DNA of 64,000 nucleotides from Dipodascopsis uninucleata var. uninucleata (GCA_030568195.1 JAJLTO010000008.1:372001-436000), one strand, 5' to 3'; shown: positions 13,278 to 25,301, counted from the stretch's first letter. The notes: generated by a model not told the origin, from the letters alone. Translations and numbers: made by a program.

Positions 13278-15756
13278 GGGACATTCTCTAGTTGATTCCT
13301 TCTCCGATATCAAAAGTTTCTTTATTTAGTATGTAAAACCTATGTAAGCGCCAGCTTGTTATGTTTATTAGGAACATTTATATAATAGATTTACTGCGGA
13401 GACTATATTTCAACCAAGCCATTATTTTGCAACTGATTGATAAGTATATTTACCCTTACCCGATGGATAAATTAGTATATTCTGTGGTGTACAATGTTCT
13501 ATATCGAAATAGAAAATGGTATCGGAGATTCTGCTCTTTGATAATTGATCCGGAAATAGTATATACAATAAATATTCTTAAATATTTGTCATAGTAATTG
13601 CCCAGCTCTTCTAAAAGTAATTCAGACAGACTCGTGCTTATTTATTGTCCTGAAATGCCAAAATATTAGGATCGTGGGAAGCTTATGTTGCAAAATTGCC
13701 TTGTGGTAGTTGTATAATAATGATACTTCCCTTTTAAAAAGTTCTTCTGAATTTATTTTTTTATAATATTTATTACAACACTTAGCTACATAGTAGCTTA
13801 TGCATAAACCAGACTTTAGGACGTACTGTCGTTTCGTTGGGCTGCTAGTAGCTCAAGACGCATTGATGTACTGGTATTTGTAAGATTACTGCTGTCCTCA
13901 ACGATACATAAGATTTTAACATCTAGCCAAGCAGAAACTAAGAAAAGATAGTTCGCATACTTAAGTACGAGCATAGAGAAGTCTGTGATCTACGAAAATA
14001 TTTAGTATTTTGCTTAGGGGGTGTACTTCTACTTCTACAATGCTATGGGCCATTCAAATAACAAGTGTCCTCGAATGCCGATCACTTCTTGGAGATGTAC
14101 ACAGCGAATATGTGCAAAATTAATCTAACAGTAATGATTTAACATGTATTTTATGATTGAAATATTCCCCAGGATACAGATTTACTTCATAATAAGGTAA
14201 TTAAAGTGCGATTAAATCGAAGGACTGTCAGAAGTTTTGACCAGACTACATATACATAGATATACATAGATAGATATACTGCAAATTAAATTACACGTAC
14301 AATCAAGAATTCAATTCAAAGAAGCTTGCTCCGCTTCATTTCTTTTGCAACTTCACTGCAGCTATCTATATCATTACTAAAGTCATCAATGTCCGCGCTC
14401 GAAGTGTCTCGAACTCCTTTGCTACTTCTACTAGTATGATCGCCAATATTGCGGTTCTCTGTATTAATAAAATACTCTTATTGCCATAACAGCAGTTCAG
14501 TTGCAGTACATACAAGTCTTTATTCTCGCTCTTTTATATCCACTGTTGTCGCCACTACCACAGCTTCTTCATCCATTGCAACCTATCTTCAAGCGATATT
14601 CTCATGTTTAAATGGCTCTCTGCCTTCTGCGGCCTTGTCACATTGATTCTTTCCCTCGTCGCCGTCTAGTTTGGTAATTACTAAATCATGAAAGAACCAA
14701 GAGCATAATCTATTGCAGTGACTACAAATGCACAATATTTGATTCTGAGTAATACAGGAAGTTAAGTCTAATCCTATTGCTTACCTCATGTAACGATATT
14801 GGATAGTAACTTATTATACAATAATTAATGATGTGTAATAGCAGGCAGCAGAAGCCATAACTTCTATTCAAGGTAGAATTCCTTCTATATAATATGCTCT
14901 TTATTCGATTCTGCTGGTGTCCACTTGTACATGCGCTGATTTGAAGAAAGTCGTGGACTAGGGTGGATGGCTGGATTTTTACAGATAGTTCACATTAGCA
15001 GTTCTTGCCCAAATAGCTAATTCCTCAAAAGCCCTAAGACATAGATCTGTAGTATATTATAAGTATTGATAGCTGAAGTGATGTAGTAAACTTCGAATAT
15101 TCAATATCCTCATGAAAGAGCTGGTATAAAGCAAATGGAAAAGTGTAGATGTAATTTAAATTCACTGTCAAAAGAGTAGTAGGAAATTTTGCATACTAAA
15201 ATTTTTTGATGACTATTAGCGTTATTCGGGAATTCATTTTCGGTTTTTTTCTCTCTGTCTCTTCGACCGTCACAACCAAACCACAACATTTTTCATAGAG
15301 ATTCACAGCGTGCCATCTATAGTCGGAACTCTATTATTTGTACGTTTAATACTAAAAATTGTGAGTAGACATCTGGCAAAACGTATACGAGTTGCGTGGT
15401 AGAACAGTCAGATTTAACGGTAGAGGCATAAGCTGTATTGGCCGGCCTCGGATTGGTTCAGATGATTGAAGGCACAAACTAGAAGTACAAGAGGGACAAA
15501 CAGACTATACTGTTATTATCTAGCAGTTGGATGATAAAGAAGTTCTACACTGATTTGGAGATAGACTGAATAATCTAGTGGTTGTTGGCTGGTGTCCTGA
15601 AGTGAAGAGAAAAATACTTTACTTCTCGCAAAAGGCTGCGAGCCGAAGGCAGTCGTTTCTTTATCTACTGTCGGCAGGGCATTCACTACAATTGAATGCT
15701 TGTATGGACGCTAATAATCAATATATATTTGGGAATATCCCTTCACTGCAGTCTTT
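13278..15756. other. Long spacer, no confident gene
   Basis: About 2.5 kb between the transporter and the helical-repeat gene. Open frames at 13361-13594 and 14449-14646 (+) have no features and biased composition. A weak minus-strand candidate lies at 14326-14789. The last 180 bases (15578-15760) are open in one frame whose TGA overlaps the downstream ATG; it starts with GTG, and nothing in it is recognised. Confidence 0.5.
14326..14789 (-). other. Weak candidate for a small spliced gene
   Basis: On the minus strand ATG-AG at 14789-14785 has a GTAAGC donor and joins, after a 63-bp intron ending TTTGTAG, an open exon 14721-14589 reading SHCNRLCSWFFHDLVITK, then KLDGDEGKNQCDKAAEG and a stop (45 aa). 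Further on, after a CAG acceptor, 14458-14326 is open as NRNIGDHTSRSSKGVRD and ends in EMKRSKLL. I could not connect the two in phase. They could be exons of one gene, two fragments, or chance. Confidence 0.2.
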
Positions 15757-18543
15757 ATGAGGGTGCTCAAATCGAGGTTGTTACGCCTATTTAGCGATCT
15801 GGTGCTGTATGGCGATAGTCTGTCGCCCTTACTCCAGAGCCATGCATCGACCAGTAGAACATATCGCCCCGCAATTTGCAAGAACGTGCATAGTCAATTA
15901 AAAAAGCGAATGAAATCTAGCATAACGACCCTGGATAATTTCACGAATTCTAGTTCTAACAACGAAAGTGTACATCGAAATTTTGATCTTGCGAGTCTTG
16001 CTATAGAGCTGTCGAAACTTCACAGTGCAAGAGATTATGGTAGTCGGCCCGATCGAGCCGTACACCTAGCGGATAAGTCGAGCGTTGTTCGAGCCACTAA
16101 AGATGATAATTTAATCACAAACGAAGATACCGAAACAAAACTTAAGTCTCTGCCTTTCAATCAAGTTGACTGGAAGATTTTAACGACATGGATGAAAGAC
16201 TCAACTGCGTCCAAACTGAAAGCACATCAAGAACTAACTGCAAGTACTACAAATTCAAATGCAAGAACAGAATCACAAAGCAATATAATATTGTACAATT
16301 TATCGAATGAATCTGATCAAGTTTCTCTAAATGATGTCCTTATGTCTGAAGGTATCTTCGCGCCTAATGTTATTAATAAACATATGAGACAGCAAAAAAT
16401 AACACATACCTGGACTGTCGATGGAATCTATCGGACTAGTCGACTACCTGCCGATTTTTTCATAGATCAATTATTATTTGAATGTCGAAGATGGAAGGCA
16501 CAAGGAACTCCTTCTAAGGTATTTATCAAACGGCGACTACTACCGATTGTACATAGAGCGAGAGAGAATCCTACTTCGTATGATCTACTGAGCTTGCTTT
16601 ACACTAAGGGCCATAAATCAGAAGCAAAACAGATCCTGAAATGGTTGTCTTACTATTCAAACAGAAAGGACATACATTTCAGTTTTTTCAATGCTTATAA
16701 TAGTCTTCTACCGATTATGACCGTGGCAGAGTTATCAGAGGCATTGTCGGAACTGAGATATAACACAACTGCAGTCAAAGCTATCAAAAGATTAGTTCCT
16801 AACATCCCAAATAACTCTAACCCAGTTACATGGATTTTGGAACGACTTCCAGCAGTGACTTCTGAGTCTGAGGTAAATGCGAGAAGTATGATTTTTTATA
16901 TAATTATTCATATTGCTGTTGCTTCTAATCTTGATATTTATGCGGCTGCTATGACTGTTAAGTTGCTAAAATATACGGTGGATGATTCAAGCTTGATCTC
17001 AGTGGAGTTAATGAGATTAATAATGGATAATCTGCTCTCAAAATTTAATGATACCCGGTCTCTAGCAGTTTTGAAAATTGCTGTCATTCTCTGGTCGGAG
17101 CTTCGAAAGCTTAATATCGAATTAACACGTTCTCAGCAACTACAGCTCATGGAATCGGCTTTGTCGTTTACTCAATCAAATGGATCATCGAATGAAGGAG
17201 TTTCTTATCATAGTCTTGATCCTAATATTGTACTTGACATGATACTTGAAAGTACTTCTTCTGAGGACTCTATTCCTGTGAGCTTCTACATCTCAGTTAT
17301 TAGCAGAAATCTAGAGAAAGGTAGTATAGCGGCTGCGATTCGGTACTGGGATTCGCTAGTTGCTCGCTACTATTATTTGGCGCCTGCTGATATTTCTTTA
17401 AATTTGGTCGCCAGAATGATCAAAGCATGCTCCAAGAAAGAATTTTTCAAAAAGGCTGAAGAAATCGTCTCTTCATTGGACAAATTTTCATTAACAGATG
17501 CCGATGTTTTCGGCGCTGTATTAAATTTTTGCACTCGTACAGGTAATCTGCAGTTAGCAGAAAAGATGATTTCTCTGATGCATACCCCGATTCCTAGGTC
17601 TCTATTACGAGAGATGTTGTTTTTATATCTTCGTTTTGGAAATCAGAAGCAAGTCGATGTGATTCTCAATGTGATAGCAAGAGAAGATAGTTTGCTGACG
17701 GATGAAGAGGCCGGTATGCTTATGTATTACCGTATACTGCGTGAAGGGCTTCCATCTGCTCTCGAGTATGCTCGGACCTTGGACGATAGTAATAATCGTA
17801 GCGCATGGTCCATTATTCTAGATAATAGTATGCGCCAGAGGAATTTCGATGCGGTTTTGGAGGCCCTTAAGCATGTTGCACCAGATAGTTATTATTACGG
17901 AATCATGATCTTCTCCATTGGTGTCAGGTTCGGATCTTCGAGAGCCAAGAAAATGCTCGAATCAATTGTGGAAAAATCAGTTGTTGAAAAGGAGCCTCTT
18001 AGTAGATCAACGATTACTCGCGAATTTCCGTTGAATGAACAAAAACTTGAGATCAAGGAAACAACAGACTTAATAATGGGCAATATGGCTGGAGATACTA
18101 GGGAAACAGAGTTCTTTACTAAACCGGAAACGACGCGTATTCCCGATGAAATGTTTTTGGTACCAACAGAAGAAGTTTACAAATCGTATTTAAAGAGAGT
18201 GAACAGACTAAAAAAGAATCGATCTCTTCAACAAAGCAAATGGACCAATTTGCTGAATAAATTGGAAAGTGATGAAAAAGTGAATGAGTTTAGAAAGAGG
18301 AACTTGAAAAGTATAGATTCGGGACCTGATGTAGTAACATTTGAGATTCTCGCTAGATTAGCCCTTTTCGAGTTTGATGCGCCTACGTACAACTGGGCTA
18401 TCCTGTCGATGGAGCGCATGGGTGTTAGTGTCATAGATATTGAGAATATGTTATCTAACGCTTTGATCGAAGCTCGTGAGTCTTTAAATGAGCTGTCTTA
18501 TGGCCAGTATAGTCGAAAATCAAGGCAACGAAGTAAGCTCTAG
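15757..18543 (+). CDS. Helical-repeat (PPR-like) protein, probably mitochondrial
   Basis: A single 928-aa exon. The N-terminus MRVLKSRLLRLFSDLV is rich in Arg and Leu and lacks acidic residues until D14, which suits a mitochondrial presequence. The middle and C-terminal parts are paired short helices with PPR character, for example DADVFGAVLNFCTRTGNLQLAEKMI, SLLREMLFLYLRFGNQKQVDVI and IILDNSMRQRNFDAVLEAL, each ending in a small turn. Such fungal proteins typically bind one mitochondrial mRNA or rRNA and control its stability or translation. I cannot assign an orthologue; the repeats are degenerate, and TPR-like or other alpha-solenoid proteins remain possible. The last 60 residues are basic (YGQYSRKSRQRSKL at the end). 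Confidence 0.65.
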   Translation: MRVLKSRLLRLFSDLVLYGDSLSPLLQSHASTSRTYRPAICKNVHSQLKKRMKSSITTLDNFTNSSSNNESVHRNFDLASLAIELSKLHSARDYGSRPDRAVHLADKSSVVRATKDDNLITNEDTETKLKSLPFNQVDWKILTTWMKDSTASKLKAHQELTASTTNSNARTESQSNIILYNLSNESDQVSLNDVLMSEGIFAPNVINKHMRQQKITHTWTVDGIYRTSRLPADFFIDQLLFECRRWKAQGTPSKVFIKRRLLPIVHRARENPTSYDLLSLLYTKGHKSEAKQILKWLSYYSNRKDIHFSFFNAYNSLLPIMTVAELSEALSELRYNTTAVKAIKRLVPNIPNNSNPVTWILERLPAVTSESEVNARSMIFYIIIHIAVASNLDIYAAAMTVKLLKYTVDDSSLISVELMRLIMDNLLSKFNDTRSLAVLKIAVILWSELRKLNIELTRSQQLQLMESALSFTQSNGSSNEGVSYHSLDPNIVLDMILESTSSEDSIPVSFYISVISRNLEKGSIAAAIRYWDSLVARYYYLAPADISLNLVARMIKACSKKEFFKKAEEIVSSLDKFSLTDADVFGAVLNFCTRTGNLQLAEKMISLMHTPIPRSLLREMLFLYLRFGNQKQVDVILNVIAREDSLLTDEEAGMLMYYRILREGLPSALEYARTLDDSNNRSAWSIILDNSMRQRNFDAVLEALKHVAPDSYYYGIMIFSIGVRFGSSRAKKMLESIVEKSVVEKEPLSRSTITREFPLNEQKLEIKETTDLIMGNMAGDTRETEFFTKPETTRIPDEMFLVPTEEVYKSYLKRVNRLKKNRSLQQSKWTNLLNKLESDEKVNEFRKRNLKSIDSGPDVVTFEILARLALFEFDAPTYNWAILSMERMGVSVIDIENMLSNALIEARESLNELSYGQYSRKSRQRSKL

Positions 18544-18954
18544 CGCCATCATAATTCAGCATTTAAAGAACTACGTCTCAATTAGTATTAACGACTAATA
18601 ACTTCATTTTGCATATGTATACATATTAATGCATGTATATAAAATTTTATTTCTTAGATTAGGTCATTTGTAGATATTAGCGCATTTCGTTTTGACGATA
18701 ACGATGTCATTCGTTTAAAACTTTCATTTAGTTACGCTGTCATTTTGTTTAAATGTCTTTATTTCTTTCTGTTATGTTTTTGATATTGCGTTCCAGAAAC
18801 ATAACTAAGTCTGTACTATATATTAATGTACCAGAAATCAGAAGAATTTCTAATGATTACCGAAGTATCGAAATTCTGTGATGATAATTGTACAGTTCAG
18901 TCTTCTTTAATGGCGAAAACGGATAAAAGAATTGTTTTCAAATTCTTTACATGT
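18544..18954. other. Convergent 3' flanks
   Basis: Spacer between the helical-repeat gene and the E2 gene, which face each other. Very AT-rich; it presumably holds both polyadenylation regions. Nothing else seen. Confidence 0.55.
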
Positions 18955-19644
18955 TCATTTAGCATACCTCTTAGTGTAGTCTTTGGCAGTCTTTTCAAAT
19001 TTCTTTCGGTCGTTCTTCCAGGCATCTGCGGCATCACCTTCGATAGCCTCGTTGCCATCGGGCTCGGAGAGTAAGCTCACTGCGATGTCAATGATGCTAG
19101 CAAGCTTACATGCAGGCTTCCATTGATCGCTTTTCAGTAAAGGTATACACATTGTGCCATCTGGAAGTACATTAGGATGATATATTTTCGTAATGAAAGT
19201 CAAGGTAGGTGGATGAAAAGGATATTGGCTAGGAAGTATTAGATCCAATTTAAATATTCCGCCCTATGGTGAAGAGTTATATGGGTCAGCACTAAACTAG
19301 TCGACAGGCACTTGTCTGGCAAATGTAGAGAAATAATTGGTAATTAGTGAACTGACCTCATATGGCGTTCCTTTAGGCCCTTTAATTTCGATATTCCAAT
19401 TTAAAAGATCCGATTCGCTTTTAGGTCCAGCTTCGAAGACCGGTGAGTTGAGCGCTTTGATTTCTGCTAGTTCCTAATCATATATAAAAAGTATTGTTAG
19501 GATCAGCATAAAGCAGGGCCTCAACACAATAGAAAAAACAAGATTATGAATCTGAATTCAGCAGAGTATCTCCTACTGGGTGTTGAAATGAGCATTATGA
19601 ATACTAACCCGCGTTATTCGCTTTATGGCCTGTGGTGTAGCCAT
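18955..19644 (-). CDS. Ubiquitin-conjugating enzyme E2 (Ubc14-like), 3 exons
   Basis: E2 enzyme that carries ubiquitin as a thioester and passes it to substrates with an E3. Exons 19644-19609, 19473-19357 and 19263-18955 give 153 aa, the size of a class I E2 (UBC fold only). MATPQAIKRITRELAEI is the N-terminal helix, followed by the GPKGTPYEGGIFKLDL strand, YPFHPPTLTF, the HPN motif (80-82) and catalytic Cys90 in PDGTMCIPLLKSDQWKP. The C-terminal helices include AWKNDRKKFEKTAKDYTKRYA. The SEPDGNEAIEGDAADAW stretch replaces the PNPDDPL common in Ubc4/5. I think it is closest to fission yeast Ubc14-type enzymes, but the paralogue is not certain. Intron donors are GTTAGT and GTCAGT. Confidence 0.88.
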
Positions 19645-20198
19645 GACTGTTGATAGTTAAATGTGATTATCTTGATCTAAGACCAAAATGTATTCAACAA
19701 TTGTGATTTTTCAATTCCACACGACTAGATCGTATACCAGAGTAGATTTTTATAAAGACCTATTTGCTTTAGAGAAAAAATATTGGCATGTATGATATTA
19801 ATAGGAACGCAATAAGAATGGCTACTAATTAATATTTCTCTCTAAGACGAGAGAACTTGGTCAGAGGACTAGCCTTTTCTACGAGGATAAATAATATTAT
19901 AATAGAAAATTATCTCTGGGACAAAAGAGTGCCAGAGGTGCTTATTATTAATAATAAGCGAAATCGATCCACCTTTTACATCTATTTCCGATCGATATGA
20001 GTTATACAATAAATTACTATAAAAAGATATTAAACATGCTGATATACATCGGTTTCTAAGAAGTAATATTGGCCTACGTTGTATGAGAACAGCACAATGA
20101 TTGAGTTGAGTAGCCCAACTTTGAAAATAGCTTATTTCTCTATGTTCTATTTTATACAATTAGATCAGGATCACAATATGATATGGAAAGAACTGAGA
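19645..20198. other. Intergenic, upstream of the E2 gene
   Basis: AT-rich spacer containing the E2 promoter and the SEC11 3' flank, both genes being on the minus strand. A 96-codon open frame at 19869-20159 (-) has no start context or motif that I trust. Confidence 0.5.
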
Positions 20199-20790
20199 TT
20201 AATCTCTTTGGAACACGGCCATGATACCCATCAAGCCGAGCAATGTGTATTTCGCCCAAAGATTCTCAGTTAATAGAATCGTAAAGTATCCTACCAAAGG
20301 GACATAACCTTTGACAGCTCCAATGACTTCTTGCTCTCGATCAAGATAATACTGCTTGTAGGCATACAGGTCGACATCGTCCATAGCATTATTGTCGCCT
20401 TTAGTTAGTAGATACTGCTTTTTAGATCTGTGGTTTTAGTTAGCAGTCGATATAGTTATCTTGATTCGATTTTGCACAGCTTGAAAGTAGAACTTACGAA
20501 ACGTGATTTCGCACGACCCGATGCACGATAGGAATGTCTCTGCCCTTCACATTGTACACAACAACATCTCCGACCTTTACGCGTGAATTTCTATTCCATA
20601 AGAAAAGGATATCTCCCCGCTGAAAAGCTGGCTCCATTGATCCAGATAAAACAACAACGATCGGTGAGGGTGAGTTGGTCGCAACTGAGAGGCCTTTCCA
20701 GAACATGTAGGCTGTAGTCAACACAAGGCAGAAGTTCAAAGCTTGCGTCAGCGTTTGCCGCAATTGCGAGCCCGACAGCTGATGTAGCAT
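20199..20790 (-). CDS. SEC11: Signal peptidase complex catalytic subunit Sec11, 2 exons
   Basis: Serine protease of the ER signal peptidase complex; it removes signal peptides from proteins entering the secretory pathway. Exons 20790-20498 and 20427-20199 give 173 aa (yeast Sec11 is 167). One N-terminal membrane segment ([18 protein letters not shown]) precedes the catalytic Ser51 in [16 protein letters not shown]; His90 in IPIVHRVVR is the second active-site residue, and the aspartate motif [12 protein letters not shown] follows with Asp109/Asp115. The junction joins NHVS to [13 protein letters not shown]. The C-terminus has the hydrophobic segment typical of eukaryotic SPase I ([13 protein letters not shown]). 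Confidence 0.96.
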
Positions 20791-23428
20791 CTTAGAACTT
20801 TACTGATTCCAGTCCTGGTTCACGATTGTGTGAAAGAGTCCTGCTAGTCTATTCTCTACTGTATACACGTAAAATGCCAACTTTACACTTAACTGTTTGC
20901 TATATATTGCATGGGATAGTTTGAATTTAGGGCATAAATACCAACAGACAATGCGGTTATGCTGACATACGAACAAGCATGTTTCTCTAGGTATGTCATT
21001 TAACTGTCTGTAGCACTGGAACTGATACTACGAAACGAAAGCGAGCCTTCTTGCTTTCTACATAAATGCTGGATATACCATGATGATGCCAAAAGCTTGC
21101 ATCGAGGCTATGTTCTGAGAAAGAATGGTTTAGAGAATCAAGTATTAAATGTGAATTTATTTGTCATGGAAGTCTCTTGGCACGAGTACATCACGCGTTA
21201 ATTATAGCTATCTCCTCATACAAGCGCGTCACGCATCTGGAATGCAGCAATATTCAGTATAATGCGCTGTTGACAACTGTCATGTGTTGGAGGTTGTGAA
21301 ACTGTCGCCTATTTTCTGAATTTCTATTGCTGCTAATAGAGTCTAGCATGGTGCTTCTTTTTAATGATTGACCTGATAAGCCGCATTTTACGGGGCTGAG
21401 TGTTACACAGTAGCTAGGTCCCGAGAGAAACATGACTCAGGCAGAGAGCGAAACAGACCTAGACAATCCAGAAATATCACTAGCAGCAGACTGGAGTACA
21501 GAAACTATAACGGTACTTGCGATAGCGATCTGGCGCTGTTACTGTGATATATCACGATGTGATGAACATGAGAGATAACGCTGGATCTTCAACCGTAGTA
21601 CACTCGTACCCTATAGCTTTGTAACTTTGTAATATCGCAATATAGCATTGAGTGCTCAACTCGATTCTGTGCGGTCATGCTGTACGATTTGTATATGTAG
21701 CTTTTTAACGTGCTCGTTGTTTGTATAAGCAAGAAGATATTGGCGTTTGTTTGAATCTATTCTACGAGCATATGAGTTGCAAATATACGATCGACACAGT
21801 AATCTCGTATGACGAGGAGGTATACACAGGAGAATCCAATATTCGCGCACAGAGGCTGTTGATGTGCAGAGCATACTATCTTCTAGAGCACACAGACCAC
21901 AGCAAACTACTGACTTCTCTGGTGACCAGTTTACAAGACTTGGCCGCAGAGCTTTAGGAATCTAATTTTTTTTGGTTGAGATTTTTGATTATGCAATTGG
22001 CTTGTCCTCGAAACGCCATACTACTTTTAAGCTATCTCGCGAGTTCTCCTTGCTGGTCTTGCCCGAGCAAGATGAGTGATTTCGGACCCCAGTTGCCACA
22101 TACCTTTTATTTGCATCACATTATTTTTTCTTGTACTCCAGTACTCAGCTGCTCCTGAATATGTACGCTTGAGCCAGATTCCTGTTCACTAGTGTGTAAT
22201 TCTCTCTTATGCTTCGTCTGTCCCAGTTTAATCTACCCCTTACGCAGGGATGCCCACACTCATATACTCAAACAGTAAACAACATCTTTTCCTTTGTCCT
22301 TCTTCGTGCTACTCTCTCCGTAGACTGCACATAATACTCACAATCCAAGATCACGTGATATTACGGGCAATGATCTGTTATACTGTTTTAAGCAAGGGAA
22401 GCAGCTGAGAGGAAGCTCTGTGGCTAATAATGCAGGTACAAGGGAGAAAAAAGTTTGAAATTGGTACTAGAAGTATGTGCAAAAGGTTGGCCCCTCAGCA
22501 TGAAAAAGGTACTAGAGATCTGTGTTCCTGATATCTAGAGTACAATAGATATCGTGGAGGTTGGACTAGTAGAGCGTACTGTGCGATCTGAACTATGTTT
22601 TCGAGTGCATACGGAGACACACGTTCACGCGCATAGTAAGTTAGAATGTAATGTATTATGGGCGCGTTTGCTTGAGCGCAGTTTTTAAATGCTTACGTCT
22701 CTATGTCACTAGTGCTATGTACCTAAATTTCCTCGCAGTTACATCTCTTACAGCTATATGATGTAGGAATATTGGCAGTAGAACTGTGCTTTATACCATA
22801 TTTCTTTCATACACGGATACGGAAGATTGTATATCTGTGGCGACATGTATATATGTATAGCATTTAAACACATATACTGCTTTCACTTTGCAAAACAAAA
22901 CCTTTGTATTGCCATTGTGTAAGGTCGAGGATCCCAGTGTTTCAGCACCCTGAATATCTAGCAGCGCTCGCGCGTGCTTCGCCTCAAATAGACATTCAGT
23001 GTCGACGTAATCACTGCAACCAGGTTCCAGCGAAGCATTTATGACATAGGGGAACTCTTAGCAGAAATTGAGCTTTGCTTATTCAGAGCGCGAGCCTCGT
23101 CAGACGTAGAGGCTGGTACAGACAGAATTAAAGTAGATTACTTACGATGAGTCTGTGGATGACGTTAGAGTGCGGAAACAAGGCTATACGCAGCCAATAT
23201 GCGTTTGAACATTGCAGGATTGACGATGTGTACGGCACCAGTTACCATGTTTTGACAGATCCATTAATCGTAATTCCCTAAAAGACAGAATAAAGAAGGT
23301 GGTAAATCGCCGCAGGAGATTTATTAAATGATCGTCACCCCGACGTTACAGAATTCGAGACTAGGAAAAAGTATCTCGGAAGATAGGAGACTAGCAGATT
23401 GCGATGTGTGTTTAGGGTAAGAAAATCG

Positions 23429-23468
23429 TACGTACGTAGTTACTATAAATTACATTCCTACGTACGTA
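23429..23468. repeat. 11-bp inverted repeat, 18-nt loop
   Basis: TACGTACGTAG and its exact complement CTACGTACGTA are separated by 18 AT-rich bases. The left arm extends a further CG of the same alternating pattern. The transcript could form a hairpin, or the site could bind a dimer. Confidence 0.7.
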
Positions 23469-23682
23469 AGGAATGGAATATTTCTCCCTCAGCCATTCGA
23501 GCCAAAATGGTTTGATTTTAAAAACAAAACAACAAATTCTGCACACTGGCCATACAAAGGCAGAGCTCTTTCCGTAAGAACGGTTTGAGTAGCCATTCCA
23601 AGACATCATGAAATACTGCCATTGCATTCTGCTGCGACCCTAGATAAACTGTTAGTGGCTATAGTCCAGTCGCACGTACCTG

Positions 23683-23705
23683 ATATATATATATATATAT
23701 ATATA
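23683..23705. repeat. AT dinucleotide microsatellite
   Basis: An uninterrupted run of 11.5 AT units, 45 bases before the perfect palindrome. Confidence 0.95.
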
Positions 23706-23750
23706 AAGTACATGTATACATGCATTCACGTATATAAAACGATTTTCCGC

Positions 23751-23776
23751 TAGCTTGTTACCTAGGTAACAAGCTA
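23751..23776. repeat. Perfect 26-bp palindrome
   Basis: The arm TAGCTTGTTACCT is followed directly by its exact reverse complement, centred on CCTAGG, with no spacer. The match stops exactly at the outer bases. Confidence 0.95.
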
Positions 23777-25295
23777 ACTTGGCCTCGGCAGCAGCGGCTT
23801 ATAGCTCCAGTCGACGCTTGAGACACGCAGTAAACATAGCGCGGAGTCCTAAACTGCATTTTTCTCGTGTTAATGGGGGCACTTAGTACGAGCTATTGGC
23901 TGGACAGGAGAGGCTCTAGTCGCATGCCGTCTCTACTTGCTCGTTCGACAGCCCAAGATACTCATGAGAGTGCCCGACAATTGCCCTCGTCGTCGTCATC
24001 ATCGCAGCCAACAGCGGCGAAAGTTTACTGTCACCGTCACTTCTATAAATACAATTAAATGAGTTATATTAGGATCCCTAGAGGCAATCTACATTCAAAT
24101 TAAACTTATCCCGGTCCCAAATGGCTAATCTCAACTTCACAATACGCCTTCTGACGGTCTCAAGCAAAATCACCTGCGACTTCTAAGGCGCTCTTGGTGG
24201 CTGCACATTCCTCGAGAAATTTTGTCTAGCGCACCTGCTCTTCTCAGTATAGACATGTTGCAAGTGGAATTTGACTTTAGCTATAGAAGCCAGCCAGTCG
24301 TCGTTTTTGGGTACTGCTTGCCAAAAGAAAACCATACTCTGCGGGAGCAGACTATAAGGAGTCTGCGCGCTGCTTACTTGCGGACGCAGCATATCTTAGA
24401 ATACAGGTCATCCAACTAAACCTTACACGGATTAGCAGGACTTCCAGTGAACTGTAGCGCGGTATGGGCTTGAGTAGGTTAGTTCCCAACTCTATATCAC
24501 TGGTGCAAAACTTTAAATGGCATATGAGTTTTGCTATTTTGGCTTAGCACTCTCTTCCGTTTTTCGTATATGGTTAGTGGATACTTCTAAACACCTGTGT
24601 TACCCATCCTGCATCTTGTTTAGCACTTATTAAAGCCACAACAGCGCACTTGCGTATATTAATTAAATTTGGAGAGCAAATTAAAATGCTATATATTTAA
24701 TTCTACTCGTAGTTAATTATTTTAGGCAGCGTACTCTTTTGTGTTCTGCTGCTATTCTGTTCACATTTTTCTTTACGTATACCATGAATGAGGCGCGGAC
24801 TCTGAAAAAAGAAAATACAAGTTCCGTTACCTCTGCTCGTCTCTAAAGGAGAATTGAGAAAGCAAGATTAAAAATAAACCAAAAAATATGAATGATGGCA
24901 ATCGTTTTTATCGCGTCGTTCATCTATTATTGTAATCTAGATCGGGTACTTTGCCTTCTGACAGACTTTTACCTTATATCTTATATTTCATCGTTTCTCC
25001 CTTCTGGTTTCCATGTGTTAGGTTTTCAGCATTTTACCACTAATCTCCTTCCACCTCTTCTGTCTTCTTATTTAAATTTTTATTTCCCTTCGCTCTTCTT
25101 TTCTTACACATATCTTTTTCCACAGCACAAAGGGGTCGTTCGTTTCTTTGAAAGTTGTACGCTCTTTTATCCTGTGAATACGTTCTGTAATCCATCTTTC
25201 AGCTAGAGATCGCAGCCAGCACGCTCGATACCAATCTCTGGTGATTAGATTTTTGTTTTGCGAACTACGATAGAGTACCTCGGTAACTGCGCATT

Positions 25296-25301
25296 TATAA
25301 G
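25296..25301 (+). promoter_or_regulatory. Probable TATA box of the GAS1-type gene
   Basis: TATAAG within GCATTTATAAGAAG lies 54 bases before the start codon, after a pyrimidine-rich upstream region. Such a layout suits a strongly expressed wall gene. Position and motif only; no transcript data. Confidence 0.4.

Noticed and set aside
13361-13594. 77-codon frame rich in Ile/Tyr/Leu after the transporter
   Set aside because: Composition is that of AT-rich random sequence and no domain is visible.
21656-21957. Overlapping open frames on both strands in the 4.5-kb spacer
   Set aside because: Mutually overlapping, short and without motif; neither has better support.
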